The position numbers and the translations under genes are program-made. A model generated the notes under the pieces. It saw nothing but the letters and a program-made list of their open reading frames with translations, had not been told where the DNA came from and ran no database searches. From positions 1-56,125 of the IMG/VR virus record IMGVR_UViG_3300020463_000027: DNA of 56,125 bases; one strand, 5' to 3'. This DNA is from a virus. Below, one piece after another: positions 45,139-53,333 of the stretch; the first letter of the stretch is position 1; the number at the start of each line of letters is the position of its first letter.

Positions 45139-45993
45139 ATGAGCACACTACAAGTCAGAAATATTCAAGGACTTTCTAATTTTAGTAATGAAGTCACTCT
45201 CCCTAGTGGTCACTCACTAGTTATAGATGGTAGTTTAAGAGTTCCAACATGGAATAATACAACCCAACCTAGTAGTCCTTCTACTGGATTAATTGGGTAT
45301 AATACAGAAGAAGAAGCATTAGAAATTTATAATGGTACAGAATGGCAGTCTGCTGGTTCTGCTAAGTTGGATGGTTCTTCTCCAGATAAAGCATCTACAT
45401 CAGGACTGCAATTAGTAACAGATAATCCTACTTTAACTAGTGGTTTATATTGGATTAAATCTTCTAGTATGCCTAATGCATTACAAATGTATGTTGATAC
45501 ATCATATGATGGTGGTGGATATGACTTTTATGCTACAAAAGGATCAGGTCCTAGTGTAAGTTATATTACAGACACCCATGCAGGAGTTTCTTTAGGATTA
45601 GAGATGTGGGAAGGGAGATCTAGAAACTGTTGGTTAGCAGCAACTAATGCAGTAAACTCATTAGACTCAGGAAATTTTAACAGTTATTGGGAAGGAGTAG
45701 GGCATGTATACAAACCAAATGGTGGCGGTAACTACACTGGTTGTATCATGAGAAGTTCTTATTATGGTGGAAATAATTGTGCTGACTGGAGAGTAAAGAG
45801 TGGTAACAAATGGTGGATTAGAGATAGTACTCACTCAGAACCTAACGGTGACTATAGTGGTAACGGATTTCAAAGAATTTATAGTGGTAGTAGACCAAGC
45901 GTAGGAAGTGTATCAACTAGTATGGGATTTAACGATGGTGGTGCATATTCTATAGGAAATTATTATTTACTTTCCACAAACGCAAAAACGTGA
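45139..45993 (+). CDS. Small tail fibre/adhesin with fibrinogen-like fold, 284 aa
   Basis: The gene begins one base after the giant fibre stop. Residues 1-75 form a short attachment module ending in IGYNTEEEALEIYNGTEWQS, found also in the fibres at 53334 and 54577. After it, GLYWIKSS and MYVDTSYDGGGYDFY (117-131) align with the VWCDMTTQGGGWTL core of fibrinogen-like domains, but Cys is Val and Trp is Tyr, so this copy is derived. The Gly/Ser/Asn/Trp-rich remainder suits a receptor-binding tip. It likely forms the distal end of, or binds, the giant fibre. Confidence 0.7.
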   Translation: MSTLQVRNIQGLSNFSNEVTLPSGHSLVIDGSLRVPTWNNTTQPSSPSTGLIGYNTEEEALEIYNGTEWQSAGSAKLDGSSPDKASTSGLQLVTDNPTLTSGLYWIKSSSMPNALQMYVDTSYDGGGYDFYATKGSGPSVSYITDTHAGVSLGLEMWEGRSRNCWLAATNAVNSLDSGNFNSYWEGVGHVYKPNGGGNYTGCIMRSSYYGGNNCADWRVKSGNKWWIRDSTHSEPNGDYSGNGFQRIYSGSRPSVGSVSTSMGFNDGGAYSIGNYYLLSTNAKT

Positions 45994-45999
45994 TATAAT
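45971..45999 (+). promoter_or_regulatory. Sigma-70-like promoter inside the late region
   Basis: TATAAT (45994-45999) lies 17 bases after TTTCCA (45971-45976), a -35 with four of six matches to TTGACA. TG two bases before the -10 (45991-45992) could act as an extended -10. It overlaps the end of the upstream fibre gene and is followed by a small membrane-protein gene and 2OG oxygenases, which might thus be expressed earlier than the fibres. Confidence 0.5.
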
Positions 46000-46020
46000 A
46001 TAATTGAGTATAATTTTTTT

Positions 46021-46167
46021 ATGAAAGCTTACATAATTTACATCATCATAGGTATATTCTTCCTAACATTAATCAAAGGAACACTTAAGATTGATAGGAG
46101 TGAACGAAACCAAAGACTGTACAATGAACTATGTCAGATAGATAAAGATTATTGTGTAGAAGAATGA
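46021..46167 (+). CDS. Small single-span membrane protein, 48 aa
   Basis: ATG 46021 follows a T-run and begins MKAYIIYIIIGIFFLTLIKG, one hydrophobic helix of about 17 residues followed by a charged, probably cytoplasmic tail (KIDRSERNQRLYNELCQIDK). It has no cleavage site, so the segment is probably a membrane anchor. It overlaps the next gene by ATGA and lies behind the sigma-70-like promoter at 45971. A small phage membrane protein of this type may act in lysis or in the host envelope; neither is shown. The family is not recognised. Confidence 0.65.
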   Translation: MKAYIIYIIIGIFFLTLIKGTLKIDRSERNQRLYNELCQIDKDYCVEE

Positions 46168-46778
46168 ATCTAATTTTTGATTCTGAGCATGTCAAAGTTT
46201 ATGATGATGTGCTTCCAGAAGAGGATTTTGGGATGTTGTTTGAATGGTTTAATATAATACCCTTTATGAACATTCAAAAAACTGAGGGTGTATGGAATCA
46301 TGTTTGGAGTCCTGATGCAAAAGTATTAAAGGGACAACCAATATATTTTCCAGCAGGAAGAGTTCCTCCTCTTGATGGTATTGATAAATCTTTAATATCA
46401 ATTATAGAAAAAATTAATTCTATAATTAATGAAGGTAGAGTTACCATGACTCCATATTACTACATGCCAGAATCTGGACTAAATTGGCATAATGATCGTG
46501 CTCATCAAAAAGCATTTACTTTTTATTGTCACAAAAGTTGGTCACCAGAATGGGGTGGAGAGTTTCAAACGCTTGATTTGAAAGGTGAGGATAGGAAAAT
46601 AGTTTGGAAAATTTTTGACAATAAAGAATTATTTGATGCTATGATTGATAGAGGCATAGGACAATTCTTTCACCCTAAACCAAATAGATTAATTGTGAAC
46701 TCTGGTATAATGCATAAAATTAATACAACTAGCAAAGATAGTAGTGCTAGACTATCGTTACAAGGATTTATTGCTTAA
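46164..46778 (+). CDS. 2OG-Fe(II) oxygenase, 204 aa
   Basis: The start is ATG 46164 (ATGA overlap with the membrane-protein gene); an upstream TTG is in frame but unlikely. The catalytic set is textbook: His109 and Asp111 (LNWHNDR), distal His184 (IMHKI) and Arg196 (ARLSLQGF), with the conserved SPEWGGEFQTL between. The N-terminal third (FDSEHVKVYDDVLPEEDF) is typical of P4H-like phage enzymes. It should be an active hydroxylase needing Fe(II), 2OG and O2; the substrate is unknown. The neighbours are fibre genes and a second oxygenase two bases downstream. Confidence 0.82.
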   Translation: MNLIFDSEHVKVYDDVLPEEDFGMLFEWFNIIPFMNIQKTEGVWNHVWSPDAKVLKGQPIYFPAGRVPPLDGIDKSLISIIEKINSIINEGRVTMTPYYYMPESGLNWHNDRAHQKAFTFYCHKSWSPEWGGEFQTLDLKGEDRKIVWKIFDNKELFDAMIDRGIGQFFHPKPNRLIVNSGIMHKINTTSKDSSARLSLQGFIA

Positions 46779-46780
46779 TT

Positions 46781-47470
46781 ATGGAACATCAAATAATTGA
46801 ATTTTTTCCACAAGTTTGTGGAGTATACACATATCCAGAAGATAAAATTGTAAATATTAAATTAGTATGTCAAAAAATTAGAGATACTATAAAACCAGGC
46901 GATGAAAATTATAATCAGAATGCATTATGTGGTGATCTATTTCATTATTATAATGAATCTAACACAAACATATACGATTTTCATCCAGAGCTAGAAGATC
47001 ATAGAAAATGGGTTACTGAATGTGCTACTCATTTTTTTACTGAAGTTCATAACTATGTTCTATCAGATGAAAATGAATTATTGATGACTGATGCTTGGAT
47101 GAATTATTGTTTAGAGAGAGGACAGCAAACAGAACATAATCATCACAATTCGTTGATATCAGGAACATATTATGTTAACATGATAGATTGGGTTCATGCA
47201 CCTATTCAATTTATGAAGAGAGAACCAGAGTGTCATCCCTATATCGCTCACGCAAAAGACTGGGACTCCCCTAATAAATATAGTAGGTATGTTGAAGACA
47301 TTAGACCTAAAGAAGGAGATCTTCTACTTTGGAAGTCTCATTTATTACATGGTTATAATGGTAATCTCAACATGTGGGCAGATAGAACATCTATCTCCAT
47401 GAACTTTATGCCTAGGATACTAGACAATGGTAAATACTCATTTGTAATTAACAATAGAAACGATGGATAA
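46781..47470 (+). CDS. 2OG-Fe(II) oxygenase, PF13759-like, 229 aa
   Basis: This belongs to another branch of the superfamily, PF13759 type: TEHNHHNSLISGTYYVN (118-134) carries His residues at 119, 121 and 122 followed by the SGTYYV strand, and GDLLLWKSHLLHGYNGN supplies the distal His190, with Arg202 in RTSISMNF. The EDIRPKEGDLLLW segment precedes the distal ligand as expected. The N-terminal half is helical. It is widespread in cyanophages, with no known substrate. It starts two bases after the preceding oxygenase and overlaps the next gene by 8. Confidence 0.82.
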   Translation: MEHQIIEFFPQVCGVYTYPEDKIVNIKLVCQKIRDTIKPGDENYNQNALCGDLFHYYNESNTNIYDFHPELEDHRKWVTECATHFFTEVHNYVLSDENELLMTDAWMNYCLERGQQTEHNHHNSLISGTYYVNMIDWVHAPIQFMKREPECHPYIAHAKDWDSPNKYSRYVEDIRPKEGDLLLWKSHLLHGYNGNLNMWADRTSISMNFMPRILDNGKYSFVINNRNDG

Positions 47471-47750
47471 ATTTCCCAGAAAACGATCTGCCTTCAGAGT
47501 ATGGATAGAAGGTCGCAATAAAGAACTGCAAAATTACATTGCAAACAGAAAAATTAATTATCCAGAAATTGGAGAACAATTAGATGCCATATGGCATGAC
47601 ATTGATGATGGCATCTTACCTGGTAAAGAAGGAAGATTCTATAGAATACTGGCAGATAACAAAAGAAGATACAAATCTCCTAAGTGGGATGTGGATGAAT
47701 TTATAAAATATGATTTTTCTAAGGAACAGTTTGACGAAGACTTAGACTAA
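47463..47750 (+). CDS. Fibre-assembly-like small protein, 95 aa
   Basis: The segment YPEIGEQLDAIWHDIDDG (about residues 34-51) matches the Y-P-x-I-x-x-Q-L-D-x-x-W-H motif found in many phage fibre-associated or XkdW-like proteins. The rest is charged (FPRKRSAFRVWIEGRNKEL at the N-terminus; acidic C-terminus). Such proteins lie next to tail fibre genes and are thought to act in fibre assembly. Here the following gene is a fibre, and its late promoter box overlaps the end of this gene. The motif is seen; the assembly role is inferred. Confidence 0.6.
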   Translation: MDKFPRKRSAFRVWIEGRNKELQNYIANRKINYPEIGEQLDAIWHDIDDGILPGKEGRFYRILADNKRRYKSPKWDVDEFIKYDFSKEQFDEDLD

Positions 47751-47753
47751 ATA
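47746..47753 (+). promoter_or_regulatory. T4-type late promoter box
   Basis: ACTAAATA, a variant of TATAAATA, overlaps the upstream stop codon and lies 24 bases before the ATG of the fibre gene at 47778. A ribosome site AAGGAG (47758-47763) follows. Confidence 0.4.
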
Positions 47754-47777
47754 AGAAAAGGAGTCTAGTGTAAAAGA

Positions 47778-49145
47778 ATGGCGTCAACATTAAGAACTGA
47801 TAATATATCAACTCTGTCTGGAACAGGAGCAGTAAATATTGCACAGAGTGTTGGCATTCAAGGCAACATAGATTTTACTGGAAACTTGTTACAGAATGGA
47901 CAACCATTTGTTACTTTACCAGAACAATCTATAGAAACCATGGGTGCTACACTAGCATCTGATGGTATCACAGCATACTGGGCACATCCAAATACATTTG
48001 AAAATAATGCTGGTAGTACAAATATGCCACCAGGTGATGCAGATACAGGTGGTATAAACTTACAGAACCCAGTAACACCAGCTAACGGTTATCTACCTTT
48101 TGATGGAACTGGTAATTGGTATGACTATCAAGGAAATACTTATTCAATAAACGTAGGATCAGAATTTAAGTATAGAAGTATTTTTACACATGGGTTCTTG
48201 ATGGGTGGATATAGAGGAGCAAACCCATGGAGAACTGTTAACCAAACATTCCATGCTACAGACGTTACTATATGTCGTGGAGACCAATTAGATAGAGCAG
48301 CAACCTATGTTGATGGAAACTTTGGAGATTATAACGGATATGTTTATGGTGGTAACAACAGTTGGGGAGGAAACTCTGCACATACTTCTTCTATAAACTT
48401 ACACACAGGAACAGGGAGAACAGCTGGATCTTCACCATCTTATAACACAACTGATAACTATAGTACCACACCTGACACTATTGGTGTTGGTTGGGACTTA
48501 TATGGTTCTGTTAACGATTCTGGTGCTACATCAGGTCAGACTGTACAAAGAGGTTATGTTACAGGTGGTGGTGACCAAGGAAGTAGTTCTTGGGGTAGAA
48601 TGAACTTCTCATCAGAACTAATGTCTAGAGTTGGTGGAGGACATACATCTGACTTCTGTTCTGCCACTGAAGGAGAACTTAGAGGATATTCTTATTCTGA
48701 CACAGGTAACTCTAGATATATTGAGTTTGCATCTGAATCAACTGGAAACTGGAGTACATCTAATATTACTGGTGATGGTTGGAAAAAATCTTTATCTACA
48801 AAATGGAATATTGGTTATCATGGTAACGGTAATAATGTTCAGCAGCAATGGATGAAGTTTACACATAACTCTGGAGCATTTATATCAACCTTCAATCAGA
48901 TTGACGTTGATTCTGGTGAAGAGAATATGGAAATGGGTCAAGACTGGGGATACATGATGGGTAACTACTCAGGTGGTGGTGGATCTGGTAATGCTCGTCA
49001 GAACAATAGATGTATGAAAATATTCCATGCTAATGATAGTATGACTATGATGGGATATAAAACAGAACCAAAAGGACACCAAGGTCAATCATCAGGAGCA
49101 TGTGTCACAGCAGCATTTACTGTAACTGCTACAAGATATCAGTAA
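47778..49145 (+). CDS. Tail fibre/adhesin protein, 455 aa
   Basis: The N-terminus (STLRTDNISTLSGTGAVNIA) is the common short attachment segment of cyanophage fibres, followed by GNIDFTGNLLQNGQPF. The remainder is rich in Gly, Asn, Ser, Thr, Tyr and Trp with repeated short strands (HGFLMGGYRGANPW, YVYGGNNSWGGNSA, RGYVTGGGDQGSSSWG, WGYMMGNYSGGGG), suggesting a multi-bladed beta-propeller-like or other beta-repeat receptor domain. There is no fibrinogen core. It ends TAAFTVTATRYQ. A host-recognition role is inferred from composition and context. Confidence 0.75.
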   Translation: MASTLRTDNISTLSGTGAVNIAQSVGIQGNIDFTGNLLQNGQPFVTLPEQSIETMGATLASDGITAYWAHPNTFENNAGSTNMPPGDADTGGINLQNPVTPANGYLPFDGTGNWYDYQGNTYSINVGSEFKYRSIFTHGFLMGGYRGANPWRTVNQTFHATDVTICRGDQLDRAATYVDGNFGDYNGYVYGGNNSWGGNSAHTSSINLHTGTGRTAGSSPSYNTTDNYSTTPDTIGVGWDLYGSVNDSGATSGQTVQRGYVTGGGDQGSSSWGRMNFSSELMSRVGGGHTSDFCSATEGELRGYSYSDTGNSRYIEFASESTGNWSTSNITGDGWKKSLSTKWNIGYHGNGNNVQQQWMKFTHNSGAFISTFNQIDVDSGEENMEMGQDWGYMMGNYSGGGGSGNARQNNRCMKIFHANDSMTMMGYKTEPKGHQGQSSGACVTAAFTVTATRYQ

Positions 49146-49146
49146 T

Positions 49147-50082
49147 ATGAAAAAGAAACTTAATTTTATAGAAGAAAAAGCATTTGAGGTAGAATGGACT
49201 TCTAAGATACCATCACATATGGTATTGGATGAGGACATGCTACGTCCAGAATATGAACCATCACATCCACTTGAAATAGAAGTTAGAAAGTTTATTAAAG
49301 ATAAAGAAGACATACAGAAGGGATATATTATTATGGGTCTATGTGAAGAGGACCTTCGTTCTATGGAATTGAGACCACATGATACAACATATCATAATTG
49401 TTATAATTTTTATAACATATCAATTGTTAAAATGAAACGTGATGTATTTGAAACACTAAAATCTGGTCTTAAAAGATATATTGAATTTACTGAAAGAGAA
49501 CTACATGATGGTGTAAACTATGCTGGTGAAGTAAGACAATACTCAAAAGATTATATTGCTTCTATGGATGAGAGAGGACAAGTTCAATGGAATAAAGGTA
49601 AAGTTCCAATGAACTCTAAAAAAATTATTAATGCACTGTCTTGGATGAGAAAGTTGGCAATCTTAGTTATTGAAAGAGAATTTGAATTGAGATTTAAAAA
49701 CTTTAAAAATTGCCATGATGTAGAAAGTGAGTCATGGACATATCAATTACCAGAAGCAAGAGCATATAAAAACAGTTCAGATGCAGAAACACCTTTCTTA
49801 GATATACTTGCAATGACTAGAGGTATGAGAAAAGAGATATTGGTTGACAAAGTATTAGAAAAACATAATGAATATGTAAGAGCATACGCAGCACTCTTAG
49901 GTAAATATCATGCTATTCGTTCACAATTCAAACTTGCGGACAATATGTGGGACATGAATATCCTCTGGGAAGACTACCTAAATATAGGTATGCCACGAGT
50001 TCAAGCAACTAAGTTAGGACGAGTGGATGACAACATGAACAGATTGAACGGTGAAGTCGCATATGGAACATTCGGATTCTAG
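49147..50082 (+). CDS. Fibre-region protein with DUF4376-like C-terminus, 311 aa
   Basis: The start lies one base after the fibre gene. The N-terminal two-thirds are alpha-helical and charged, with no recognised domain. Around residues 196-265 the pattern ESWTYQLPEARAY, TPFLDILAMTRGMRKEIL and KHNEYVRAYAALLGKYHAI resembles the W-x-x-Q-x-x-EA ... TPLLD-x-LA-x-x-R-G pattern of DUF4376-type phage tail/fibre-assembly proteins. That suggests an assembly or scaffold role for the neighbouring fibre. It ends with a 20-base overlap with the next gene. The resemblance is by eye, not a search. Confidence 0.55.
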   Translation: MKKKLNFIEEKAFEVEWTSKIPSHMVLDEDMLRPEYEPSHPLEIEVRKFIKDKEDIQKGYIIMGLCEEDLRSMELRPHDTTYHNCYNFYNISIVKMKRDVFETLKSGLKRYIEFTERELHDGVNYAGEVRQYSKDYIASMDERGQVQWNKGKVPMNSKKIINALSWMRKLAILVIEREFELRFKNFKNCHDVESESWTYQLPEARAYKNSSDAETPFLDILAMTRGMRKEILVDKVLEKHNEYVRAYAALLGKYHAIRSQFKLADNMWDMNILWEDYLNIGMPRVQATKLGRVDDNMNRLNGEVAYGTFGF

Positions 50083-50917
50083 TATTGATTTAAGATCTAA
50101 ATTATCAAATTCTGATATTATAGATGCTGCAGTAAATTTGGAAATGGGACAGACAATGTATCAGAATGATACTTTTGTTGTTGGTTCTCAGATTACTCCA
50201 TACAAAAAAGTTCAACAAGCATTGTTGGAACTAGAAGCAAGACAACATGGGTATGTTGAATTACAGTACAAACATAAGTTATGTACAAACTCAAGAAAAA
50301 AATTAGAACGTGAGTTAGAAAAAGAAAAGAATAGACCTGACTCAGATGAATTGGAAGTAGAGAGAATAGAAATAGAATGGGACAAAGCAAAGTACGACGA
50401 GTCTTTGTTTGAGAAAAAGTATCTTACATATGAGAGAGAAATATCTGAGTTCTGTGATATGGTTCGCAACCACATGGACGATAAGAAAAGTATAGAATAT
50501 TATCGTATAACACAAGAAGACGAGGATAGACAGTATTGGATTACTAGAATGGCAAAACAAGCTGCAGTTGACGTACACAACTGTGGTAGGATTGGAAGTG
50601 GTAATTTAGATTCTATTTTAAATATGCCAGCAGAAGATCAGTTAACTGCTATACAAGGTGCTGTAGAACATGCTACAATGTTAACAGCAGGAGTAGAAAA
50701 AATGGCACAGCAATTGTTGCCAGAAGTTAGAAAAGTGATTGAAGGATCATTTCAAAATTATTCCGTTCCTAAACTTATGGCAGAGATATCTAAAGATATT
50801 GAACCTAAAAAACTTAAAAGTCCTATGACTCTTGAATTGAAAAGTCCTGTTGAAAAACAGATTTTAACAACCTTACCTAATGACAAGATCCGTCTTCAGT
50901 CTCCCAATAAATCCTAA
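50063..50917 (+). CDS. Helical coiled-coil protein, 284 aa
   Basis: I choose ATG 50063 (MEHSDSSIDLRSKL) over the in-frame GTG at 50051. The middle of the protein (about 50-150) is a long, charged coiled coil (SRKKLERELEKEKNRP, then LEVERIEIEWDKAKYD); the C-terminal third has a helical segment AIQGAVEHATMLTAGVEKMA and a Lys/Pro tail containing two L-K-S-P copies. I recognise no enzyme motif. The overlaps on both sides (20 and 38 bases) tie it to the DUF4376-like gene and the U32-methyltransferase gene. Confidence 0.6.
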   Translation: MEHSDSSIDLRSKLSNSDIIDAAVNLEMGQTMYQNDTFVVGSQITPYKKVQQALLELEARQHGYVELQYKHKLCTNSRKKLERELEKEKNRPDSDELEVERIEIEWDKAKYDESLFEKKYLTYEREISEFCDMVRNHMDDKKSIEYYRITQEDEDRQYWITRMAKQAAVDVHNCGRIGSGNLDSILNMPAEDQLTAIQGAVEHATMLTAGVEKMAQQLLPEVRKVIEGSFQNYSVPKLMAEISKDIEPKKLKSPMTLELKSPVEKQILTTLPNDKIRLQSPNKS

Positions 50918-52607
50918 ACTTGATAAACAGTTTACGGATGGAATGTTTATTCCATGGTTGACAAAATATAAAGTTTACATTAAAGACTTGTACTTTACAT
51001 GTAGAATGCCACCCTTCACTCAAGATGCGATGGGTGATGTTTTTGCTGGAGATATATCTCAGTTAGTTTTTAACTCTTTAGTAATATCAAGAGAGACAGA
51101 GATACCTATCTCAGCAACATTCAATAACATATATGTTAGACCTGATCAAGAAGGATTGGATTTATTCATTCATAATTTCAGACAAATATATGAAAATTAT
51201 AATGTTCGTATTGCTACGATACCACACACTACATGGGTATCGTCTGGTCAAATTCAGTCAGCATTTCCTGACTTAAAAATTAAGAATACTATACTGAGGA
51301 ATGTTTGTAAGGCAAACGATATCGTAAATCTTGCTAAGTCTGGCTTTCATTATATCAACTTAGATAGAGATATGATGCGTGATAAGACTGGATTACTAGA
51401 GATAAAAAAAGCAAAGGAATACTGCGAGAAAATTGGCAAACCAGTAGAGATTTCATTACTAGCAAACGAGGGTTGTTGGGGTGGTTGTACAATTATGGAT
51501 GAACATTATCATTTTAATAGTACGAGACAAGGTAAGTCTCCACAGTTCTTTATGGATCCTATCAGTACAAACTCTTGTTCTAAATGGGATATAGAAGATC
51601 CTTCTTCTGCATTGAAAGCAGCAAACTTACCTCCATGGAGAGAAGATTGGGAAGAGTTCCTTGACCTTGGCATAGATGTATTCAAGATGCATGGTAGGGA
51701 AAATATGATGAGACTTAAAGAGTCTATGGATATTATAGAGAGATGGGCAAAAGAAGATGAACTTCTATTCCCTGAGTTTGATGAGTATATGGATGACTTA
51801 AAAGTAAAGGATGCTCCGATAAACTTGTGGAGGGAAAAGATTAAAACATGTAAGTTTGACTGTTGGGATTGTAATTATTGTGAGTCTGTTGTAGAGTCAC
51901 ATCTTAAGAAAAAAGGAGAGACATTTGATGTAGAAGAATATACACAAAGGTGTATGGATGCTATTGATAATGCATCATCATTCAAATCTAATTTCGTATC
52001 AGATGGGTATGAAGTTCGTGGAATTACATCAGATAGAGTTAGACATTTTTTAAATAATCTCTGTTCTTATGATGACTCAGTATATCTTGAACTAGGAACA
52101 TTGATGGGCAGTACTTTTTTTGCTGCTACTATGGGTAATGATATAGAAAATATCGGTGTTGATAATTATTCAGAACCAGAATGCAAACCATTGACTAATA
52201 ATATTCAATGGAATGAAGTAGGTAATACTTTTGAAGAGTTTAAAAGATACTTTGATAAGTATGAAAATGGAAAATCAACATTTATAAAATCTGATATACT
52301 TGATTTAAAGGAAAAAGATTTTGAAGGTAAGAAACCAAATGTGGTATTCTATGATGCTAACCATGATTATGTTCAACAACTTAATTGTTTGAATCATATT
52401 GCACCTTTCTTAGCAGACAAATTTATTCTTATAATAGATGACGCTAACTTTGATGGGGTAATTGAATCGGCAATACAATTTGTCAAAGATAATAATTATG
52501 ATCTGTATTTTGAGAGAAAAATTCTTAGTGCGATCATAGAAAATCCAACACATTGGTGGAATGGTTTATTTGTAATGGTATTGGAGAAACCTAATGAAAG
52601 TAATTGA
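50880..52607 (+). CDS. U32-like Fe-S TIM barrel fused to class I methyltransferase, 575 aa
   Basis: Residues about 30-340 look like a divergent U32-family TIM barrel: VEISLLANEGCWGGC (Cys199, Cys203), Cys233, and VFKMHGREN, which stands where U32 proteins have KIEGR. A cysteine cluster C-x3-C-x2-C-x2-C follows (Cys324, 328, 331, 334). U32 proteins such as RlhA, TrhP and UbiU/V are not peptidases in the main but hydroxylation-type enzymes, several with a 4Fe-4S cluster. Residues about 375-570 are a class I SAM methyltransferase (VYLELGTLMGSTFFAATMG, then ENIGVDNYSEP and FILIIDDANFDG), like Methyltransf_24. A coupled hydroxylation-methylation is a hypothesis. The fusion is in one uninterrupted frame. 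Confidence 0.65.
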   Translation: MTRSVFSLPINPKLDKQFTDGMFIPWLTKYKVYIKDLYFTCRMPPFTQDAMGDVFAGDISQLVFNSLVISRETEIPISATFNNIYVRPDQEGLDLFIHNFRQIYENYNVRIATIPHTTWVSSGQIQSAFPDLKIKNTILRNVCKANDIVNLAKSGFHYINLDRDMMRDKTGLLEIKKAKEYCEKIGKPVEISLLANEGCWGGCTIMDEHYHFNSTRQGKSPQFFMDPISTNSCSKWDIEDPSSALKAANLPPWREDWEEFLDLGIDVFKMHGRENMMRLKESMDIIERWAKEDELLFPEFDEYMDDLKVKDAPINLWREKIKTCKFDCWDCNYCESVVESHLKKKGETFDVEEYTQRCMDAIDNASSFKSNFVSDGYEVRGITSDRVRHFLNNLCSYDDSVYLELGTLMGSTFFAATMGNDIENIGVDNYSEPECKPLTNNIQWNEVGNTFEEFKRYFDKYENGKSTFIKSDILDLKEKDFEGKKPNVVFYDANHDYVQQLNCLNHIAPFLADKFILIIDDANFDGVIESAIQFVKDNNYDLYFERKILSAIIENPTHWWNGLFVMVLEKPNESN

Positions 52608-53304
52608 TAGAAAACTTTTTTCTGTAGCACACCCATCTAGTTGGGAAGTAGAGCAAAAACACATAGGAAAACATAAAAATAGACTAGTAATAGTCAGAGA
52701 TTTTTTTCAATATCCTGATGAGTTAAAAGCATATGCACAATCCATAGATTATGTTTCCACATATCAAGGAGAGGTTACAAATCTACCAGGTTTCATTCAT
52801 TATATGAGCATACATAAGAAAGCTTTGTATGAACCAATGAAGTATGTGGCAACAAAATACTTTGAAGGTAGTGGTGAGATAATGAGATTTCCTGATGAGA
52901 CTAGGTTTGGATTTCAGATATATGATATGAAAGAGAAGTGTAGATATCAAAGTTTATTTCCACATACAGATGAAGTTAGGTATGCTGGTGTCTTGTCTTT
53001 CAATACAGAAGACGAATATGATGGTGATGATAATGGCACATCATTCTTTAGAAGTGAAGAGACAGGAGAAGAGACTACATTGTATGATAAAAACTATAGA
53101 GCAAAAAGATTATTAAATCCTGTACAGGCAATGGTAAACTTTGATCCATCTCAGGTAAAGCATAAAGAATGGACAAGGTATCATATAGAACCACATGAAT
53201 TTAACAAATTAATCATGTATGAGGGTAACCTTTGGCATTCAATTCATTTCCAACAAAAAAAGTGGAACGCAAATAGAATGACTTTTAATGCTTTTATACG
53301 ATAA
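52594..53304 (+). CDS. DUF6445-like 2OG-Fe(II) oxygenase-type protein, 236 aa
   Basis: The N-terminus (RLVIVRDFFQYPDELKAYAQ) and a later FPHTDEVRYAGVLSF segment match DUF6445-type proteins, a branch of the 2OG-Fe(II) oxygenase fold. His124 and Asp126 form the HxD pair, His215 (NLWHSIHF) is the distal ligand and Arg228 the 2OG-binding residue. The sequence FDPSQVKHKEWTRYHIEPHE precedes the distal strand. It overlaps the end of the U32-methyltransferase gene by 14 bases, so the two are probably co-translated. The substrate is unknown. Its stop is followed by a late promoter box. Confidence 0.72.
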   Translation: MKVIDRKLFSVAHPSSWEVEQKHIGKHKNRLVIVRDFFQYPDELKAYAQSIDYVSTYQGEVTNLPGFIHYMSIHKKALYEPMKYVATKYFEGSGEIMRFPDETRFGFQIYDMKEKCRYQSLFPHTDEVRYAGVLSFNTEDEYDGDDNGTSFFRSEETGEETTLYDKNYRAKRLLNPVQAMVNFDPSQVKHKEWTRYHIEPHEFNKLIMYEGNLWHSIHFQQKKWNANRMTFNAFIR

Positions 53305-53307
53305 ATA
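53300..53307 (+). promoter_or_regulatory. T4-type late promoter box
   Basis: GATAAATA, one base from consensus, overlaps the end of the upstream gene and lies 26 bases before the ATG at 53334 of a fibrinogen-like fibre gene. Confidence 0.5.
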
Positions 53308-53333
53308 CATAAGACAGATACTACCTAGACAAC

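Noticed and set aside
50880-51900. Radical-SAM enzyme because of the C-x3-C-x2-C-x2-C cluster
   Set aside because: Radical-SAM proteins have CxxxCxxC near the start of the barrel with an aromatic residue pattern; here the cluster lies after the barrel, and the earlier EGCWGGC and KMHGREN landmarks fit the U32 family better.
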